Part shown: piece after piece, positions 34,621-43,169 of the stretch
Numbering within the stretch: the first letter of the stretch is position 1
Layout: every line of letters starts with the position of its first letter
Source: an uncultured SAR116 cluster alpha proteobacterium
Lineage (GTDB): Bacteria > Pseudomonadota > Alphaproteobacteria > Puniceispirillales > Marisalimonadaceae
Reading direction: 5' to 3'
Assembly: GCA_902618025.1 (NCBI GenBank)
Contig: CACMYY010000007.1
Coordinates: forward strand, 1 to 50,145
Length of the DNA stretch: 50,145 bases
Made by a program: the position numbers and the translations under genes
The notes under the pieces: generated by a model
Databases searched by the model: none
Seen by the model: only the letters and a program-made list of their open reading frames with translations
What the model was told of the DNA's origin: nothing

Positions 34621-35778
34621 TTATAAAGAACTAAATTCAGCTCTAATTTTTTCCCCATGTTCATCTAATTCAGGCATTTTATTTACTTCTGGTATAAAAT
34701 TGTCATGAATTGCGCCTGGACCTAAAACTTTAACTTTGCCGTTTTTAGTTTCAATTTCTAAAAAATTATTTTGAGGATGGTTTTTCAATTGTTCCATATC
34801 AGAAATTCTTCCATAAGCAATGCTTGCTTTTTCAAGTTTTTCAATTAAATCCTCACGTTCAAAAGTAATAAATTTTTTTTGAATAATTTTTTCTGTTAAT
34901 TCTCGGTTAGCTACACGGTCTGAGTTGGTTTTAAAGCGAGTGTCATTAACCATACTTTCGTCGTCTAGTACAAATTTACATAATTTCACCCATTCACGAT
35001 CATTTTGTATGGCAATTAAAATAGTCAAATTATCTTTGCAATTATATGCTCCATAAGGAACAATTATTGGGTGGGTCATACCGTTTCTTTTTGGAATTTT
35101 TTTATTATAAACATAACCAAGATAAAAAGGGTTCATCCAATCTGCGAGCGAGTTAAACATGGACACTGATATGTGTCTGCCTTTTCCGCTTATACTTCTT
35201 TTGATAAGGGCTTGCAAAATTGCTTGATAAGCTGTCATTCCTGCAGAAATATCACAGACTGATGGCCCAACCTTTGCTCTTCCATCAATCCCATTTTTAT
35301 CTGGAAGGCCAGTTATATCAATAACGCCAGTTTCAGCTTGGATTAACATATCATAAGCTTTTTGATTTTTATATGGACCTTCGTCTCCAAACCCGGAAAT
35401 ATAACATGTAATTAAAGATGGATATTTTTTTCTCAATTCATTTAAATCCAGACCAAGGCGGTCAAATGCACCTGGTGCTAAATTTTGAATTAAAATATCA
35501 GATTTTGAAATAATATTTTCAAAAATTTTAAAATCTTCAGTATTTTTTAGATCAAGAGAAATTGACTCTTTGCCTCTATTCAACCATACAAAATAAGCAC
35601 TGTTACCAAGTGCGTTACTATCGTAGTTTCTTGCAAAATCACCCTCGGGTCTCTCAATTTTTATAACCCTTGCACCTGCATCTGCTAGCCTACAAGATGT
35701 GTAAGGGGCTGCTACAGCCTGCTCAACAGTCACAACTAATAAACCCTCTAAATCCTTTCCAGAATTTTGTTTTTCCAT
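34621..35778 (-). CDS. CaiB/BaiF family CoA-transferase (second of three)
   Basis: Family III CoA-transferase of 385 residues. The catalytic aspartate is Asp176 in GPSVCDISAG. Family blocks include AVAAPYTSCRLADAGARVIK, NRGKESISLDLK, LIQNLAPGAFDRLGLDLNEL and AYDMLIQAETGVIDITGLP. The GPSVCDISAGMTAYQAILQAL region resembles transferases annotated as succinyl/itaconate or mesaconate CoA-transferases, though this family is hard to subdivide by eye. It overlaps the preceding MmgE/PrpD stop by one base. Confidence 0.93.
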   Translation of the reverse strand: MEKQNSGKDLEGLLVVTVEQAVAAPYTSCRLADAGARVIKIERPEGDFARNYDSNALGNSAYFVWLNRGKESISLDLKNTEDFKIFENIISKSDILIQNLAPGAFDRLGLDLNELRKKYPSLITCYISGFGDEGPYKNQKAYDMLIQAETGVIDITGLPDKNGIDGRAKVGPSVCDISAGMTAYQAILQALIKRSISGKGRHISVSMFNSLADWMNPFYLGYVYNKKIPKRNGMTHPIIVPYGAYNCKDNLTILIAIQNDREWVKLCKFVLDDESMVNDTRFKTNSDRVANRELTEKIIQKKFITFEREDLIEKLEKASIAYGRISDMEQLKNHPQNNFLEIETKNGKVKVLGPGAIHDNFIPEVNKMPELDEHGEKIRAEFSSL

Positions 35779-37097
35779 TAGCTAACCAAACAATCTACTA
35801 GAGAAGAAACTTTACTTTCAGAGGGTGCATTTAACATTTTAGAAATTTCATGGGATTTATTTTTGGATAGTAACGAAGCAGATTTATTAACAATTTTAGT
35901 TTCTAAAATATTTTGATCAATCTTATCAGATAAGTCGTGTTTGTTTTTAATATCCCTAGAACCATCTTTAATAGAAATTAAAGACTGAGTATTGCTCAAT
36001 TGATCGTTAGGTATAACCTTTACCTTATCCCTAATATTATTCATTTTATCATCAAAACAAATATCATCGTTGTAAGTGCCCAAATCAGCTGTGTCTTTAC
36101 CATAAATTGACATGGCAGCTGTTAATTTATAAGAGAATTTTGATTCTAGACCAGTTTTAGGTTCTTGAATGTTACACACTTTGAGCCACGAAGGATTAGT
36201 TTCAATCGCAATCTCTTCAATTGATTCTGGATTAAAGTTATTTTCTTGTTTCAATTCTTCTAGAGCTTCTAAAAAAGAGTGAAGACCATGACAACAAGCA
36301 TGAAATTTATACTTAATTTCAGGAAAAAGAAAATCAGTACCTAGGTTGTCTAAAGCTCTCGATGGAGTTTTTTTATCCCAACCATGAGTTAGAAAGAAAC
36401 CTTGATCACATTCAATGCCATCTTCTCTTGATACAAATCCAAGTTTAGATAATTTAGCAGCCTCAATACCATTCGATGCAGCCATTCCTGCATGAAATGG
36501 CTTACCCATAGTACCAAATTGGGATTTAATTCCAGATGCTCTTGTAGAGACCAAGCCAAGAGCATTTATTGTTTGGGCCTCATTCAGTTTTAGTAATTTT
36601 GATGCCACAACTGTTGCACCAAATGACCCACTAGTAGCAGTTTGATGGAAACCAGCGTTATAATGAGAATAGCCTAAGATATGACCAATCCTTGTGGACA
36701 CTTCAACTCCAGTCATATATGCGAGCAATAAATTATCTATAGATAATTCTAATTCTTCACCCAAAGCTAAAGCAGTTGGCAAAGCACTGGCTGTGGGATG
36801 CCCAACAAAAAGAAAGTGCGTGTCATCATAATCTAGTGCATGACCAGTAGCTCCATTGGCTAAAGCTGCACCTCGTGAAGAAACTCCATCACCAGTTGAA
36901 ATTACCCTTGCTTGATTAACGCCATTTTCCTCTTTTACCATTTCAGAAACAATTTTGGAAACTGGTTCCTGTTTAGCTGCATAAGCGACACCACACCAAT
37001 CTAGTATAGACATCTTTGCAAAAAACTTCATTTCATCATTAAAACTATCTAATTTAGTGTTAAATCCATAGCTACCAAATAACTTTGTAATCGACAT
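35778..37097 (-). CDS. MmgE/PrpD family protein (second of three)
   Basis: A 439-residue MmgE/PrpD protein. Signatures are LANGATGHALDYDDTHFLFVG (the DDTH motif in slightly changed context), GHPTASALPTALALGEEL, GFHQTATSGSFGATVVASKL, GKPFHAGMAASNGIEAAKL and KYKFHACCHGLHSFLEAL. It sits between an itaconyl-CoA hydratase-like gene and a CoA-transferase gene, a position also taken by a PrpD-like gene in itaconate clusters, where its role is not settled. Confidence 0.9.
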   Translation of the reverse strand: MSITKLFGSYGFNTKLDSFNDEMKFFAKMSILDWCGVAYAAKQEPVSKIVSEMVKEENGVNQARVISTGDGVSSRGAALANGATGHALDYDDTHFLFVGHPTASALPTALALGEELELSIDNLLLAYMTGVEVSTRIGHILGYSHYNAGFHQTATSGSFGATVVASKLLKLNEAQTINALGLVSTRASGIKSQFGTMGKPFHAGMAASNGIEAAKLSKLGFVSREDGIECDQGFFLTHGWDKKTPSRALDNLGTDFLFPEIKYKFHACCHGLHSFLEALEELKQENNFNPESIEEIAIETNPSWLKVCNIQEPKTGLESKFSYKLTAAMSIYGKDTADLGTYNDDICFDDKMNNIRDKVKVIPNDQLSNTQSLISIKDGSRDIKNKHDLSDKIDQNILETKIVNKSASLLSKNKSHEISKMLNAPSESKVSSLVDCLVS

Positions 37098-37118
37098 AAT
37101 CTATCCTTTCTCTTAAAA

Positions 37119-37976
37119 CTACTCGAAATATGCTTCAGCTTGCATGGTCATTCCTGAACCTTTTACAGCACCCCAACAACTTACACTTCCATCAGTGTTT
37201 TCTTTAGCACCAATTATATAGTCACTGTTTGCAAAAACAGGAGCCATAACTTTATGATTGAAAGAGGTTACCGTTTTACCTTTTAGTTTTTCGGCCGCTC
37301 TTAATAAAAAAGTAGCTTGTAAGGGACCATGGACAATTAAATCAGGATAATTCTCTTCATGTTTAGTATATGGATAATCATAATGAATTCTATGACCTAC
37401 AAAGCCAATTGCTGAATAACGAAATAAGATTGTTGGATGCATGAAAATTGTTTCTGTAAAATCTGCATCTTCAGGTATTGTGTCTGATACACCAGAACCT
37501 CCGCCTGCCTTAGTTACATCTCGATATACAATATTATGAAGCTCATGTAACCTTACTTCTTCTTCAACTAAATACTCATATTCTGCAGTTACAAAACAAA
37601 GTTGACCTGTTCTGCCTTCCTTTAATTTTATATCGGCTACCTTAGATTTTTTTGTTACTGTATCACCTACTCTTAGAGGTTTTTTTACTTTTATCTGACT
37701 ACCTGCCCACATTCTTCGTGGAAGGGGAACAGGAGGTAAAAATTCACCTCTGGCAGGATGAGAGTCAACACCTAGTTCGTCATTTTTTTTTAAGTTCCAA
37801 CCTAACATCCAATGCAAGCCTGAAGTAGCACCCTCACCCATTTGAGGATTTCCTGGATCAATATTTAATGTTGCTCTGTATCTCTGTTCAACAATTGGCG
37901 TAATGTAATCTGTTACAGTTTCTATATTGCCAACCCATTTATTTAAATGATTAATATCAAGCGCTTCATTATCCAT
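37119..37976 (-). CDS. Itaconyl-/mesaconyl-CoA hydratase-like protein (double hotdog, Meh/Ich type)
   Basis: A 285-residue MaoC-related hydratase with an N-terminal degenerate hotdog (about 1-135, including GATSGLHWMLGW and LPRRMWAGSQ) and a C-terminal hotdog holding the active site: LFRYSAIGFVGHRIHYDYPY and YPDLIVHGPLQATFLL. The FRYSA...HRIHYD and VHGPL pattern is that of mesaconyl-C4-CoA hydratase (Meh) and itaconyl-CoA hydratase (Ich). It is the first gene of the leftward operon, so it sets the theme for the set. The exact substrate isomer cannot be fixed by reading. Confidence 0.85.
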   Translation of the reverse strand: MDNEALDINHLNKWVGNIETVTDYITPIVEQRYRATLNIDPGNPQMGEGATSGLHWMLGWNLKKNDELGVDSHPARGEFLPPVPLPRRMWAGSQIKVKKPLRVGDTVTKKSKVADIKLKEGRTGQLCFVTAEYEYLVEEEVRLHELHNIVYRDVTKAGGGSGVSDTIPEDADFTETIFMHPTILFRYSAIGFVGHRIHYDYPYTKHEENYPDLIVHGPLQATFLLRAAEKLKGKTVTSFNHKVMAPVFANSDYIIGAKENTDGSVSCWGAVKGSGMTMQAEAYFE

Positions 37977-38057
37977 TTGTCGAACCTCTATTTTTTTTTA
38001 ATATTTAAACTATTAAATATAAAAAATATATTAATATCAACGAATAAAAATTTATAT

Positions 38058-38063
38058 AAGGGG
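38058..38063 (+). promoter_or_regulatory. Ribosome-binding site deciding a TTG start
   Basis: AAGGGG lies nine bases before TTG 38073. Upstream in-frame ATGs lack such a site and encode an unconvincing hydrophobic stretch that runs antisense over the hydratase start. Confidence 0.55.
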
Positions 38064-38072
38064 AAATTCGAA

Positions 38073-38417
38073 TTGCCTTCTTTAATTTTGCATGTAGACG
38101 AAATCATAGAAAACTCACTTGAAATAACTGAAGTTATTAGATTAGAAAAAAGGATAATAAATATAATTCAAGAAGAATTAGAATCTGAAAAAAATAACTG
38201 TCAAATTATATGGATTAAGAGCAAAATAATTACATCAAACTATAAAATTTTTGGAGAATTGAAGTTTAGAGAGAAAAAAACTAGAAATATAGACAGAATA
38301 AATGATTGCATAAGAAGAATTGGTGAGATTTTACAAAAAAAATTTAGAGTTTTTATAAGACTTAGAGCATTCTCAATAAAAGATTCATCTATAGCAGCGA
38401 TAGATTTAGAAAATTAA
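38073..38417 (+). CDS. Small tautomerase-like protein (CHMI / 4-oxalocrotonate tautomerase fold), tentative
   Basis: A 114-residue protein if TTG 38073 is the start. Residue 2 would then be proline (MPSLILHVDEI), the residue that becomes the catalytic N-terminal proline in tautomerases. The layout then resembles 5-carboxymethyl-2-hydroxymuconate isomerase: a first strand, a long helix with LEKRIINIIQEELES, a strand with FGELKFREKKTRNIDRI, a second helix GEILQKKF, and a C-terminal strand FIRLRAFSI. Similarity is structural and weak. It begins the rightward set containing a PcaB-like lyase and enoyl-CoA hydratases, which fits a ring- or keto-acid degradation role. Confidence 0.5.
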   Translation: MPSLILHVDEIIENSLEITEVIRLEKRIINIIQEELESEKNNCQIIWIKSKIITSNYKIFGELKFREKKTRNIDRINDCIRRIGEILQKKFRVFIRLRAFSIKDSSIAAIDLEN

Positions 38418-38450
38418 AATTGTATTTCCAATAAGATAGAAGGACCAATA

Positions 38451-39242
38451 ATGAGTGAAAATATCGTATTAACAAGTGTAAATGAAAGAGGAATTGCAGA
38501 GGTTATTTTAAACCGTCCAGAAAAAAACAATGCATACAATGGTGAAATGATTATTGAATTAATTAAAAGTTTTGAGGCTTTATGTAAAAATAGTTCTGTA
38601 AGAATAGTCATTATTAAAGGTAATGGAAAACATTTTCAAGCAGGTGCCGACTTACAATGGCTTAAAGAGATTGGTAATCTTAGTCAAAAAGAAAATATAG
38701 AAGTTTCTAGAAAAACCGCTTTAGCAATTAGAGGTCTTACTGAATTCCCTAAGCCAATAATAGCAATGATCCATGGCGGATGTTTTGGCGGTGGCACTGG
38801 AATTGCTGCTGCTGCTGATATCGTTATAGCGAGTGAAGATTCAATTTTTTCCATTTCTGAAGCTAGGTGGGGAGTAATGGCAGGAATTATAATTCCTCAC
38901 TTAAATGCAAGTATTGGAGTTAGGAATGTTAGAAAATATGCTCTTACTTGTGAGCGTTTCGATGCTAGTCAGGCAAAAGATATGGGATTAGTTCACCTTG
39001 TTTGTAAGACTGGCGATCTTGAAAATGCCGTCAAACCAATTATAGATAATTTGTTGATGTGTGCCCCGGATGCATTGGAAGCAACAAAAAGAAGAACTTT
39101 AATAGAAAGTAGTTTAATATTATCTGAAGAAAAATTTGATGAACTTGTTTTTGAACATTCTCAAAAAAGAATGACCGATGAAGCAAAAGAAGGGCTTAAT
39201 AGTTTTCTTGAGAAAAGGGCTGCATCTTGGTACCAAAATTAA
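38451..39242 (+). CDS. Enoyl-CoA hydratase/isomerase family protein
   Basis: Crotonase-fold enzyme of 263 residues. Oxyanion-hole segments are HFQAGADLQWLKE and MIHGGCFGGGTGIAAAADIV; the first catalytic-type glutamate lies in SISEARWGVMAG. The usual second glutamate before the LTG-like element (here KYALTCERF) seems to be replaced, so the reaction could differ from simple hydration. Overall it resembles methylglutaconyl-CoA hydratase-type members. It is 33 bases after the tautomerase-like gene and 18 before the PcaB-like gene. Confidence 0.9.
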   Translation: MSENIVLTSVNERGIAEVILNRPEKNNAYNGEMIIELIKSFEALCKNSSVRIVIIKGNGKHFQAGADLQWLKEIGNLSQKENIEVSRKTALAIRGLTEFPKPIIAMIHGGCFGGGTGIAAAADIVIASEDSIFSISEARWGVMAGIIIPHLNASIGVRNVRKYALTCERFDASQAKDMGLVHLVCKTGDLENAVKPIIDNLLMCAPDALEATKRRTLIESSLILSEEKFDELVFEHSQKRMTDEAKEGLNSFLEKRAASWYQN

Positions 39243-39260
39243 ATTGATAGGGAATATAAA

Positions 39261-40616
39261 ATGCCTGCTTTAGTTACGAATTCAAAAATATGGGGAGAAA
39301 TGTTTGGAACAAAAGAAATGCATTTATTATTTTCTGATGAGGGTACCACAGAGTTATATTTAGATGTAGAAGCAGCTTTAGCAAGATCACAGTCAAAGTT
39401 AAATATTATACCAAAAGAAGCTGGGGAAAAAATAACTCAAGCAGCAAAGGTAGACATAATTGATTGGGGGAAACTTGAAAAAAGGACATCTATAGTTGGA
39501 TATCCAATTCTTCCACTGGTAGAACAACTAAGTGAAAAAGTTGAAGGCAACTTTGGACAATTTTGTCACTGGGGCGCTACAACACAAGATATTATGGACA
39601 CAGCAGATGTTCTTCAAATTAGAAAGGGTCTTGAATTATTATCTAAAGACCTAAAGTCAATTTCAAATGCTTTAGAAAAAATTGTTGAGCATCATATTAA
39701 AACACCTATGGCTGGTAGAACACATTTGCAACATGCTTTACCAATATCGTTTGGCTATAAGGCATCTACTTGGTTGTCAGGGATTGATAGACATCAAAAA
39801 AGACTGGAGGAAATAAAGGAACGAGTTTTCGTTGTATCATTTTTTGGAGCAGCAGGAACACTTGCTTCTTTAGGTGAAGATAATGGCCTCAAGACACAGT
39901 CAGCCTTGGCTGAGGAATTAGATTTAAATGTTCCTGACGTTAGTTGGCATTCTATTAGAGATAATTTTTGTGAAGTAACTGGTTGGCTTGCAATGGTCGC
40001 CGCTTCACTTGGTAAAATAGCTTATGATGTGATGTTAATGATGCAAACAGAAACACAAGAAGTGGCTGAACCATATCTTCACGGACGAGGTTCTTCTTCA
40101 ACGATGCCTCAAAAAAGAAATCCTATTTCTTCTGAGGTAATGTTGGCTTGTTCAAAACTATTAAGAGAACATCATTCTTCTATGCTAGATGCTATGGTCC
40201 TTGATCATGAAAGAGCTACAGGTCAATGGCATGTAGAATGGCATGCAATACCTAACGCTTTTTTAATTGCTTCTTCATCTTTCAACTCAGCTAAATATCT
40301 TTTAGAAGGTTTAGAAGTTTCACCAAAAAAAATGAAAGAAAATATTTATAAAACCAATGGGTTAATTGTTGCAGAATCTGTTATGATGGCCCTAGCACCC
40401 AAGATGGGAAGACAAATTGCACACGATTTAGTTTATGACTGTTGTAGAGAATCAATTAAAAACAACATATCGTTCATAGATACGTTATTAAAAAATAAAG
40501 AAATTTCTAACTTTTTTAATGAGAAAGATATGTTAAAAATTTTAGATCCATCTAATTACTTAGGAGCAGCTCCTTCTATGGCACAGAGACTTTTAGATAA
40601 AAGAAAGTTACGCTAA
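39261..40616 (+). CDS. Fumarase/aspartase superfamily lyase, PcaB (3-carboxymuconate cycloisomerase)-like
   Basis: Lyase of 451 residues. The superfamily signature GSSSTMPQKRNP is at 277-288 and carries the catalytic serine loop; HWGATTQDIMDTA (103-115) and AGRTHLQHALP (with His158) are the other conserved regions. The HWGATTQD form and SFFGAAGTLASL are typical of 3-carboxy-cis,cis-muconate cycloisomerase-like and adenylosuccinate lyase-like proteins. No other protocatechuate gene is nearby, so a related beta-elimination of a different acid is likely. Followed after four bases by a thioesterase gene. Confidence 0.87.
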   Translation: MPALVTNSKIWGEMFGTKEMHLLFSDEGTTELYLDVEAALARSQSKLNIIPKEAGEKITQAAKVDIIDWGKLEKRTSIVGYPILPLVEQLSEKVEGNFGQFCHWGATTQDIMDTADVLQIRKGLELLSKDLKSISNALEKIVEHHIKTPMAGRTHLQHALPISFGYKASTWLSGIDRHQKRLEEIKERVFVVSFFGAAGTLASLGEDNGLKTQSALAEELDLNVPDVSWHSIRDNFCEVTGWLAMVAASLGKIAYDVMLMMQTETQEVAEPYLHGRGSSSTMPQKRNPISSEVMLACSKLLREHHSSMLDAMVLDHERATGQWHVEWHAIPNAFLIASSSFNSAKYLLEGLEVSPKKMKENIYKTNGLIVAESVMMALAPKMGRQIAHDLVYDCCRESIKNNISFIDTLLKNKEISNFFNEKDMLKILDPSNYLGAAPSMAQRLLDKRKLR

Positions 40617-40620
40617 CATA

Positions 40621-41037
40621 ATGCAAAAATTGATGAAAAAAGAAAGCCTGGATAAATTTTTAAGTAAAGAATTTCCTCAAGTTAGCAAAAACTTCAAAAT
40701 ATTAGATGTAAATGATCAGTTTTTTTCAATGCTAATGTATATAACTAAAGAACATTTGAGACCAGGGGCAACAGTTTCAGGTCCGACAATGTTTTTATTA
40801 GCAGATGTAACTTTTTATTTAGCAACTTTAAGTATTATAGGTCCTAAAAGTCTTACTGTTACAACTAATTGTTCAATAAATTTTTTAAGGAAACCAAATG
40901 AAAAAAATTTAACTAGTAAAGCCAGAATTTTAAAATTAGGAAAAACTTTAAGTGTCGGTGATGTTTTAATTTATTCAGAAGATATTGACGAGCCTGTTGC
41001 CCACGCCTCACTTACATATTCAATTCCACAAAAATAG
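40621..41037 (+). CDS. PaaI-like hotdog thioesterase
   Basis: A 138-residue hotdog-fold thioesterase. The family block LRPGATVSGPTMFLLADVTFYLA contains the Asp and neighbouring polar residues that act in PaaI-type enzymes, followed by TVTTNCSINFLRKPNEKN and a final strand VAHASLTYSIPQK. It would release a free acid from an acyl-CoA of the pathway. The start is four bases after the PcaB-like stop. A 102-base gap follows. Confidence 0.85.
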   Translation: MQKLMKKESLDKFLSKEFPQVSKNFKILDVNDQFFSMLMYITKEHLRPGATVSGPTMFLLADVTFYLATLSIIGPKSLTVTTNCSINFLRKPNEKNLTSKARILKLGKTLSVGDVLIYSEDIDEPVAHASLTYSIPQK

Positions 41038-41139
41038 TTTTCTAAAATTTAATTTTTATTATCATTTAATATCCATGACTTGTAAAATTTTTTAGTATAT
41101 AGATTATTTTTTATAGATTTTAATATTAGGAGCATCTTT

Positions 41140-41949
41140 ATGAGTTTTGTTGAAACCGAAATTAATGGCCAAATAATTACTATTAGATTGAACCGTCCAG
41201 AAAGATTAAATGCATTAAGTACCGTTATAAGAAAAGGCATGGCAGAAGCATTCAATAGATTTCATGAGGATGATGATCTAGAAGTTGCAATTCTGACAGG
41301 AACTGGAAGAGGGTTCTGTGCAGGCGAAGATATGAAAGAGTCTATTGATAGAGGTATTCCTGGATCCCCAAAAGAATTTGTAGAAGAAAATTTAGTTGAC
41401 CCATTTCAGACTGGCACTCTTCAAAAGCCGGTCATAGCAGCGGTGAATGGATATGCCATGGGTGGCGGATTTATGTTAGTTGAAAGAACAGATCTAAGGA
41501 TTGCTGTTAAAGAAGCAATTTTTGAAATGTCAGAAGCAAAAAGATGGCTTCTTGGTGGTTATAATCATGGGCACTATGGTAATCTGCCTCATCCAGTCGC
41601 AACTGAGATGGCTTTTGGGTATAGAATTTCTGCAGAGAGGATGCATCAAGTAGGTTTCATTAATCGTTTAGTGGAAACCAAAGACCTTATGAATGAAGCT
41701 CATTCTATGGCAGAACATTTACTTTCACTACCTCCTGCAGCAAGAGTAAACACACTTTATATGATGAAACATATGGCACCAAAAATTAGTCCTAACATTG
41801 CTGACCTTGCAGAAAAACTACATCTTCATGGAGATACTGAGGATAGAATGGAAAGTAGAAGAGCTTTTGCTGAAAAAAGAAAACCAAACTTCAAAGGTTG
41901 GGTTAAACCAGAAGATAGATATAATATGCCAAAATTAGAAGAAAATTAG
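41140..41949 (+). CDS. Enoyl-CoA hydratase/isomerase family protein (second)
   Basis: Crotonase-fold enzyme of 269 residues. The oxyanion segments are GTGRGFCAGEDMKESIDRG and AVNGYAMGGGFMLVERTDLR; catalytic-type glutamates lie in FEMSEAKRWLLGG and VATEMAFGYRISAE, so both positions are filled. ATG 41140 has AGGAG seven bases upstream. It is followed after eight bases by a CaiB/BaiF transferase gene, a frequent pairing in carnitine-like and aromatic-acid routes. Specificity unknown. Confidence 0.92.
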   Translation: MSFVETEINGQIITIRLNRPERLNALSTVIRKGMAEAFNRFHEDDDLEVAILTGTGRGFCAGEDMKESIDRGIPGSPKEFVEENLVDPFQTGTLQKPVIAAVNGYAMGGGFMLVERTDLRIAVKEAIFEMSEAKRWLLGGYNHGHYGNLPHPVATEMAFGYRISAERMHQVGFINRLVETKDLMNEAHSMAEHLLSLPPAARVNTLYMMKHMAPKISPNIADLAEKLHLHGDTEDRMESRRAFAEKRKPNFKGWVKPEDRYNMPKLEEN

Positions 41950-41957
41950 AGGTAAAA

Positions 41958-43169
41958 ATGAGTGAAATGATTGGTGCTCTATCTGGATTAAAAATAGTCG
42001 CGTGTTCAACAGCACAGGCTGGAACAGTTCCTTACATGTTAATGGCAGATCTTGGTGCCGAAGTAATAAAAATTGAAACTCCAGGTAAGGGTGATAATAA
42101 TCGTAAATCAGGTTTTTTAGAAAAAGAAATAGGATCATTTTTTGAGACTAATAATAGAGGAGTTAAAAGTTTAACACTCAACCTTAAGTCAGAAAAAGGA
42201 CAAAAAATACTACATAGTTTAATTAAGGATGCCGATGTATTTGGACAAAATTTTAGACCAGGTGTTGCTGAAAAACTTAATTTTGATTACGAAACATTAA
42301 GCAAAATCAATCCTAAAATAGTTTACGCCTCTGTTTCTGCTTACGGACCTGACGCACCAGATGGACATTTACCAGGAACCGATGCTGTAGGACAAGCTCT
42401 GAGCGGAATAGCTGAAGCATATTCAATACCAGGAAACAACTTAAGAACCGGGGTGGCCTCAGTTGCAGATGAAAGCTGTGCAATTCTAACCTTTGGAGGA
42501 ATTTTGGCGGCCTATATAAATGCTCAAAAAACAGGGAAAGGTCAAAAATTAGAAACTTCTTTAGTTGGGAGCGCATTTAGACTGCTTGGCTGGACTATGA
42601 CAACAGCAATGTGGAGTAAAAAACCACCAATCACAGGAGCTAGAATTAATGGAACAAGAGAAAGACCAGGAATAGCGGCATGTTTTAATGATGTTGATGG
42701 TAAACCTTTTGCACTCCAGCTCGACCCAGATGATTGGCAAGAAGCAATGAAAGTGCTTAACTTTTTTGATATTCTTACAGAAAATGGTCTTATTGACCTT
42801 GGTTTGGCATTTGAGTCCGAAATAAAGAAAACAGAAATTTTAGATAAACTTGCTGAATTATTCTCGACAGATACCAGGGATAATTGGATATCAATTTTAA
42901 GAAAAGCTGATATGATATCCACCCACGTTAATACAATGCTTGAAGCATCTGATGATCCAAACCTTAAAGAAAATAATTATGTTACTGAAGTTTGGTATCC
43001 AGAATTAAACAAAAATATGAAAGTACATGGTACTCCTTGGAAATTTTCTAAAACACCAGCAAATATTAGAAGAGCGCCCAAACTTGGTGAACATAATAAC
43101 GAGATATTATCTGATTTAGGTTATACTAAAGGCGAAATTGAAAGTTTAAAAGACGACAAAGTTATTTAA
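41958..43169 (+). CDS. CaiB/BaiF family CoA-transferase (third of three)
   Basis: Family III CoA-transferase of 403 residues. The catalytic aspartate is Asp171 in ASVADESCA. Family blocks are PYMLMADLGAEVIKIETPGK, NNRGVKSLTLNLKSEKG, NFRPGVAEKLNFDYETLSKI and VYASVSAYGPDAPDGHLPGT. The C-terminal APKLGEHNNEILSDLGYTKG is typical. Its end overlaps the convergent carbonic-anhydrase-like gene by eight bases. Confidence 0.93.
   Translation: MSEMIGALSGLKIVACSTAQAGTVPYMLMADLGAEVIKIETPGKGDNNRKSGFLEKEIGSFFETNNRGVKSLTLNLKSEKGQKILHSLIKDADVFGQNFRPGVAEKLNFDYETLSKINPKIVYASVSAYGPDAPDGHLPGTDAVGQALSGIAEAYSIPGNNLRTGVASVADESCAILTFGGILAAYINAQKTGKGQKLETSLVGSAFRLLGWTMTTAMWSKKPPITGARINGTRERPGIAACFNDVDGKPFALQLDPDDWQEAMKVLNFFDILTENGLIDLGLAFESEIKKTEILDKLAELFSTDTRDNWISILRKADMISTHVNTMLEASDDPNLKENNYVTEVWYPELNKNMKVHGTPWKFSKTPANIRRAPKLGEHNNEILSDLGYTKGEIESLKDDKVI

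Noticed and set aside
38001-38020. AT-only palindrome ATATTTAA-ACTA-TTAAATAT
   Set aside because: Palindromes of A and T are expected by chance in such AT-rich intergenic DNA; no supporting context.
37947-38072. N-terminal extension of the tautomerase-like protein
   Set aside because: It runs antisense over the hydratase start, is a low-complexity hydrophobic stretch, and lacks a ribosome site; TTG 38073 has one.
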